DNA from: Ferrovibrio sp036381655
GTDB taxonomy: Bacteria > Pseudomonadota > Alphaproteobacteria > Ferrovibrionales > Ferrovibrionaceae
Direction of reading: 5' to 3'
DNA: 64,000 nt
Assembly (NCBI RefSeq): GCF_036381655.1
Contig: NZ_DASVCJ010000076.1
Location: 140,467 to 204,466 of the forward strand
The position numbers and the translations under genes were made by a program. The notes beneath the pieces were generated by a model. That model did no database searches, was not told where the DNA came from, and saw only the letters and a program-made list of their open reading frames with translations. Shown one piece after another: positions 60,708 to 64,000 of the stretch (positions are counted from its first letter, which is position 1; each line of letters begins with the position of its first letter).

Positions 60708-61766
60708 TCAGGTACCGGCCCGGAGCAAAGGTTGAACCGTGGCCGGCAAAAGCTCCTCGTAGAGCGCCACGTAATCTTTCGCCATCCTGCGCGCGGTGAA
60801 GCGACGCTCGAATTCGGCGCGGATGCACTCGCTGTGCAGCTTGCCGAGTTGTCCCAGCGCCGCCACGGCTTCATCGACATTCTCGACAATGAATCCGGTA
60901 ACGCCCTGCTCGACGATCTCAGGAACCGAGCCGCGATTGAAGGCGATCACCGGCGTACCGCAGGCCATCGCCTCGATCATGGCAAGGCCGAACGGCTCCG
61001 GCCAGTCGATCGAGAAAATCAATGCAAGCGCGCCGCTGAGGAATGCCGACTTCTGGCTGTCGTTGATCTCGCCGATCATTTCGACATGCGGACTCGCATC
61101 GATCAGAGGCCGGATCTCGGCCTCGAAATATTCCCGATCCGCCTGATCGACCTTCGCCGCAATCTTCAGCTGCAGCCCCGCGCGCTCCGCGATCCGGATC
61201 GTATGGTCGACCCGCTTCTCCGGGCAGATCCGGCCCAGAAAGGCAAGATAGCGCCGCTCCAGCGGTAACGGCACCAGAAGGTCATCCGGAAGACCGTGAT
61301 AAACCGTCGCAAGCCAGCCGGCTTTCGGCATGGGGCGGCGCTGGGCGTCGGAGATCGAGATCAGCGGCATATGATCGAATGCCGCATAGATCGGATGCAA
61401 TTCCGGAAGGTCGAGCCGTCCGTGCAGCGTCGTGATCAGCGGCGTCTCGCATCGGCTGAACAGCCCCAGAGGGAAGTAATCGAAGTGGCTGTGAACCACG
61501 TCGAACTCGGGCGCCCGCCGCCGCACCATTTCCATCATGTGCATATGCGGCGCGATCCAGTCGCGCACGGAGTTGTCGAGCCGCATTGCACGTGGCCAAT
61601 GCGGCACCAGCCGGGCGGAGGTTTCTGAATCGCCGCTGGCGAACAGCGTCACCTCATGTCCGAGCCTGACAAGTTCTTCCGTCAAGAAGGAGACGACGCG
61701 TTCGGTGCCGCCGTAAAGCTTCGGCGGCACGGCCTCGAATAACGGGGCGACCTGGGCGATGCGCAT
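60708..61766 (-). CDS. Glycosyltransferase family 4 protein
   Basis: A 352-residue GT-B fold enzyme. The N-terminal acceptor domain begins MRIAQVAPLFEAVPPKLYGGTERVVS, and HSHFDYF and TLHGRLD follow. The donor-binding domain holds FLGRICPEKRVD, the SIDWPEPFGLAMIEAMACGTPVIAF block with the EX7E motif, and GVTGFIV. The start at 61766 matches the family N terminus. The gene is alone, with no cluster of polysaccharide genes nearby. Sugar donor and acceptor are unknown. Confidence 0.9.
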   Translation of the reverse strand: MRIAQVAPLFEAVPPKLYGGTERVVSFLTEELVRLGHEVTLFASGDSETSARLVPHWPRAMRLDNSVRDWIAPHMHMMEMVRRRAPEFDVVHSHFDYFPLGLFSRCETPLITTLHGRLDLPELHPIYAAFDHMPLISISDAQRRPMPKAGWLATVYHGLPDDLLVPLPLERRYLAFLGRICPEKRVDHTIRIAERAGLQLKIAAKVDQADREYFEAEIRPLIDASPHVEMIGEINDSQKSAFLSGALALIFSIDWPEPFGLAMIEAMACGTPVIAFNRGSVPEIVEQGVTGFIVENVDEAVAALGQLGKLHSECIRAEFERRFTARRMAKDYVALYEELLPATVQPLLRAGT

Positions 61767-61925
61767 GAAAAAACTCCATCGAAATGTTTGCCAATCACCT
61801 CCCCCCATCTAAATCGCAATGGCAGACTTCAATGCCGGACATGCGATGCTCTGCAACTTTTAACGATGACGCCTGTTCACAATCCCGAAATCCATATTCA
61901 TCTGTGAGCAAAACGTGGAATTGCT

Positions 61926-63707
61926 GTGACCAAGCCGTACCGCACCCAAAGCCTTACCGCATACAGCCACCGGCCGATCGCCTTCATGGCGCGCTACATC
62001 GCGCTGCGGCCCCTCCTGCATACGATTGTTCTTGCAAGCGTGCTATCTGCCGTGGGATGCGCACTCGGGTCGCAATATGCGTTGAAAAACCTGGTCGACA
62101 TCATCTCCCGCGGCGATGCCGGACTGTTATGGCATGCCTTTGTGATTCTGATCGGCCTGATCGTTGCAGACAACTTGTCATGGCGGGTCGGCGGATGGGC
62201 GGCCAGTCACGTTTTTGTCGCCGTTTCGGGCGATGTGCGGCGGGATCTCTTCGGGCATGTCAGCCAGCATTCGCCCGCGTATTTTGCCGACCGGCTGCCA
62301 GGCATGCTGGCCGGCCGCATATCGGCGACTTCAAATGCGTTATTCACAACTGAAACCAGCCTGGCCTGGAACGTCCTGCCGCCCTGCATCGCGGTGATTG
62401 GCGCCATATTCGTGCTCGGCACCGTCAATCTCGTCATGGCCGGAAGCCTGATCGCGGTCGCCGCTCTGCTGATCCTGGCGATCTACAAACTGGCCAAGCG
62501 CGGCACGCCATTGCATCGCCAATATGCCACCAACGCAGCCGTGGTGGATGGCGAACTGGTCGACGTGATCAGCAACATGAATGCGGTGCGCCTTTTCGGT
62601 GCAACCATGCTGGAGCAGAATCGCCTTTCGGCGAAGATCGACGCCGAGCTTGCGGCGCGCGGCCGCAGCCTGCGTTACCTCGAACTGCTTCGCATCTTCC
62701 ATGGCATCGTCACCGCCGTTCTCACGGCGGCCCTGCTGGGCTGGGCCCTGCTGCTCTGGAGCGAAGGCCGTGCCAGTCCAGGGGATATCGTCCTGGTCAG
62801 CACTTTGGGCTTCGTCATTCTGCATGGCACGCGGGATCTCGCCGTTGCCCTCGTCGATCTGACCCAGCATGTCGCACGCCTCTCGGAGGCTGTGGCGACG
62901 CTTTTGGTGCCGCATACCCTGTCCGACGCAGCCAATGCCAGGCCGCTCGTTTTGCCGCATGGACGCGGCGCGACGATAGAATTCAACGATGTGCACTTTG
63001 CATATCCGAAGCGCCTGCCGCTGCTCAGCGACTTCAATCTGCGCATCGAACCGGGAGAGCGCGTCGGTCTGGTCGGGCGCTCGGGTGCGGGCAAATCGAC
63101 GGTTCTGCTGCTGCTGCAACGCTTCTATGACGCGCAGGCCGGTCGGGTCGCGATCAACAACAAGGACATACGCGAGCTGAAGCAGGACAGCTTGCGGCGC
63201 GCCATTGCCGTCGTGCCGCAGGACGTCTCGCTGTTCCATCGCAGCATCCGCGAAAACATCCGCTATGGCCGGCCTGATGCCAGCGACGCCGAAATTGTCG
63301 CCGCGGCGGAAGCGGCCCGCTGCCGAAGTTTCATCGAGGCGATGCCGGAAGGCTTCGATACGATTGTCGGAGAGCGCGGCATCAAGCTATCCGGCGGCCA
63401 GCGGCAGAGGCTGGCGATCGCCCGCGCCTTCCTGAAGGACGCCCCCATCCTTGTGCTCGACGAGGCCACGTCGTCACTGGACAGCGAGTCGGAAGCCGCG
63501 ATCCAGAATGCGCTCGACCGCTTGATGCGCGGCCGCAGCGTCATCGCCGTCGCCCATCGCCTGTCGACATTGCAGCGTTTCGACCGGATCGTCGTCCTCG
63601 ATAGCGGGCGCATCATCGACGAAGGCAGTCCGAAGGATCTCGCCCGCAGGCCCGGTCCCTATCGCGACCTGCTCGAACGTCAGCTCGGCCAGCGGCAGGT
63701 GGCGTGA
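61926..63707 (+). CDS. ABC transporter, fused permease and ATPase
   Basis: A 593-residue half-transporter of the exporter type. Six membrane segments occupy about 20-330; the ATPase has Walker A GRSGAGKST, Q loop VVPQDVSLFHRSI, signature LSGGQRQRLAIARAFL, Walker B ILVLDEATSSLDS, and the H loop VAHRLST. The start is a GTG with a weak GGAA upstream. Probably a homodimer exporting a lipid, drug or peptide; the substrate is unknown. It is divergent from the glycosyltransferase gene and convergent with the tRNA gene. Confidence 0.93.
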   Translation: MTKPYRTQSLTAYSHRPIAFMARYIALRPLLHTIVLASVLSAVGCALGSQYALKNLVDIISRGDAGLLWHAFVILIGLIVADNLSWRVGGWAASHVFVAVSGDVRRDLFGHVSQHSPAYFADRLPGMLAGRISATSNALFTTETSLAWNVLPPCIAVIGAIFVLGTVNLVMAGSLIAVAALLILAIYKLAKRGTPLHRQYATNAAVVDGELVDVISNMNAVRLFGATMLEQNRLSAKIDAELAARGRSLRYLELLRIFHGIVTAVLTAALLGWALLLWSEGRASPGDIVLVSTLGFVILHGTRDLAVALVDLTQHVARLSEAVATLLVPHTLSDAANARPLVLPHGRGATIEFNDVHFAYPKRLPLLSDFNLRIEPGERVGLVGRSGAGKSTVLLLLQRFYDAQAGRVAINNKDIRELKQDSLRRAIAVVPQDVSLFHRSIRENIRYGRPDASDAEIVAAAEAARCRSFIEAMPEGFDTIVGERGIKLSGGQRQRLAIARAFLKDAPILVLDEATSSLDSESEAAIQNALDRLMRGRSVIAVAHRLSTLQRFDRIVVLDSGRIIDEGSPKDLARRPGPYRDLLERQLGQRQVA

Positions 63708-63754
63708 TCCAATATCGTCTTGGTGAAACCCCAAATCCGCCGAGGGCGTTGAAA

Positions 63755-63831
63755 TGGCGCGCCCTGCTGGATTCGAACCAGCGACCTGCCGCTTAGAAGG
63801 CGGCTGCTCTATCCGGCTGAGCTAAGGGCGC
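63755..63831 (-). tRNA. tRNA-Arg (anticodon TCT)
   Basis: The minus strand folds into a complete 77-base cloverleaf including an encoded CCA: acceptor GCGCCCT / AGGGCGC, D stem GCTC / GAGC, anticodon stem GCCGC / GCGGC with loop CTTCTAA, and T stem GCTGG / CCAGC with TTCGAAT. Anticodon TCT reads AGA/AGG. The last ten bases of the NDUFS4-like gene overlap its 5' end. Confidence 0.98.
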
Positions 63832-64000
63832 GGCAGCGGCTCGGAGCCCGGGCCGCGCACGTGATAGTAGCTGAAGTTGTCGGCGTAGGCCTTGGGCTTG
63901 ACGCGCCGCGCATGCGGGCTGCGCACCTCGTACGGCACGCCGTGTCGGTCGCAGAAGGCGATCGCCGCCTCCCTGCTGTCGAAGGTGAGCTTGAGCTGCT
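63822..64000 (-). CDS. ETC complex I subunit, NDUFS4-like (C-terminal part)
   Basis: The gene enters from the right edge. The 59 visible residues (QLKLTFDSREAAIAFCDRHG, VPYEVRSPHARRVKPKAYADNF) match the C-terminal half of the NDUFS4 / NuoX-like accessory subunit family of alphaproteobacterial and mitochondrial complex I. After YADNF the protein continues for 16 residues (SYYHVRGPGSEPLPRP) and stops with a TAG inside the tRNA-Arg gene. This ending differs from the short terminus I expect for the family. The visible part is very GC-rich at third codon positions. Confidence 0.85.
   Translation of the reverse strand, partial: QLKLTFDSREAAIAFCDRHGVPYEVRSPHARRVKPKAYADNFSYYHVRGPGSEPLPRP

Noticed and set aside
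63840..64000. GC-rich sequence beside the tRNA as an integrated element
   Set aside because: The sequence encodes a normal complex I accessory subunit and lies at the tRNA 5' side; integration usually uses the 3' end. No integrase or repeat of the tRNA end is seen.

Overview
The window is a typical stretch of an alphaproteobacterial chromosome, most likely Rhodospirillales-like (inferred from gene content, not proven). It is densely coding and moderately GC-rich, with many ATGA/GTGA start-stop overlaps. Signs of the lineage are an ETC complex I (NDUFS4-like) subunit next to a tRNA, a divergent sdhE-mfd/recG cluster, a trpGDC-moaC-moeA operon, TakP-type TRAP binding proteins, and large methyl-accepting chemotaxis proteins. 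No CRISPR array, insertion sequence, prophage or rRNA was seen.

Layout. 1-2.5 kb: end of a family 4/5 uracil-DNA glycosylase, facing the operon dapA-smpB-sulfite oxidase-like protein. 2.6-10.3 kb: plus-strand run of soluble lytic transglycosylase, haloacid dehalogenase, alpha/beta hydrolase, gamma-glutamyltransferase, threonine dehydratase-like protein and a PcaF-like thiolase. 10.4-17.8 kb: two chemotaxis receptors, a small unknown protein, a pentapeptide-repeat protein, a gamma-carbonic anhydrase-like protein and argC. 18-22.2 kb: trpG-trpD-trpC-moaC-moeA. 22.2-24.4 kb: a GNAT acetyltransferase beside an ATP-grasp ligase with a RimK-like N-terminal (RLAN-type) region. 24.5-30.1 kb: TRAP transporter, MFS permease and acyl-CoA synthetase, then an unknown protein. 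30.9-34.8 kb: SDR-kefF/G-kefB potassium efflux operon, then a FrnE/DsbA-like protein. 34.8-42.1 kb: mfd-sdhE divergent from recG, then hemB. 42-49.9 kb: a beta-hydroxyacid dehydrogenase, a FlaG-like protein, a penicillin acylase family protein, motA-motB, an RDD protein and the Bpt aminoacyl-tRNA-protein transferase. 50-54.9 kb: two tandem TakP paralogues convergent with their DctM/DctQ membrane subunits. 55.3-58.6 kb: four poorly known genes (142-aa and 396-aa unknowns, a second pentapeptide-repeat protein, a coiled-coil protein). 58.8-64 kb: agmatinase family enzyme, SDR, glycosyltransferase, ABC exporter, tRNA-Arg(TCT) and the end of the NDUFS4-like gene.

Functionally the region mixes housekeeping (lysine, arginine, tryptophan, molybdopterin and heme synthesis; trans-translation; transcription-coupled repair and recombination) with uptake of organic acids through TRAP systems, and motility. 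The most promising leads are: the GNAT/RLAN ATP-grasp pair with its seven-fold tetrapeptide tail; the unknown cluster at 55.3-58.6 kb together with a repeated HxxW capping module in both pentapeptide proteins; a chemoreceptor with a probable cytoplasmic sensor domain after its signalling domain; a 78-base identical tract between the two takP paralogues; several perfect operator-like palindromes; and a protein-coding gene that ends inside a tRNA gene.
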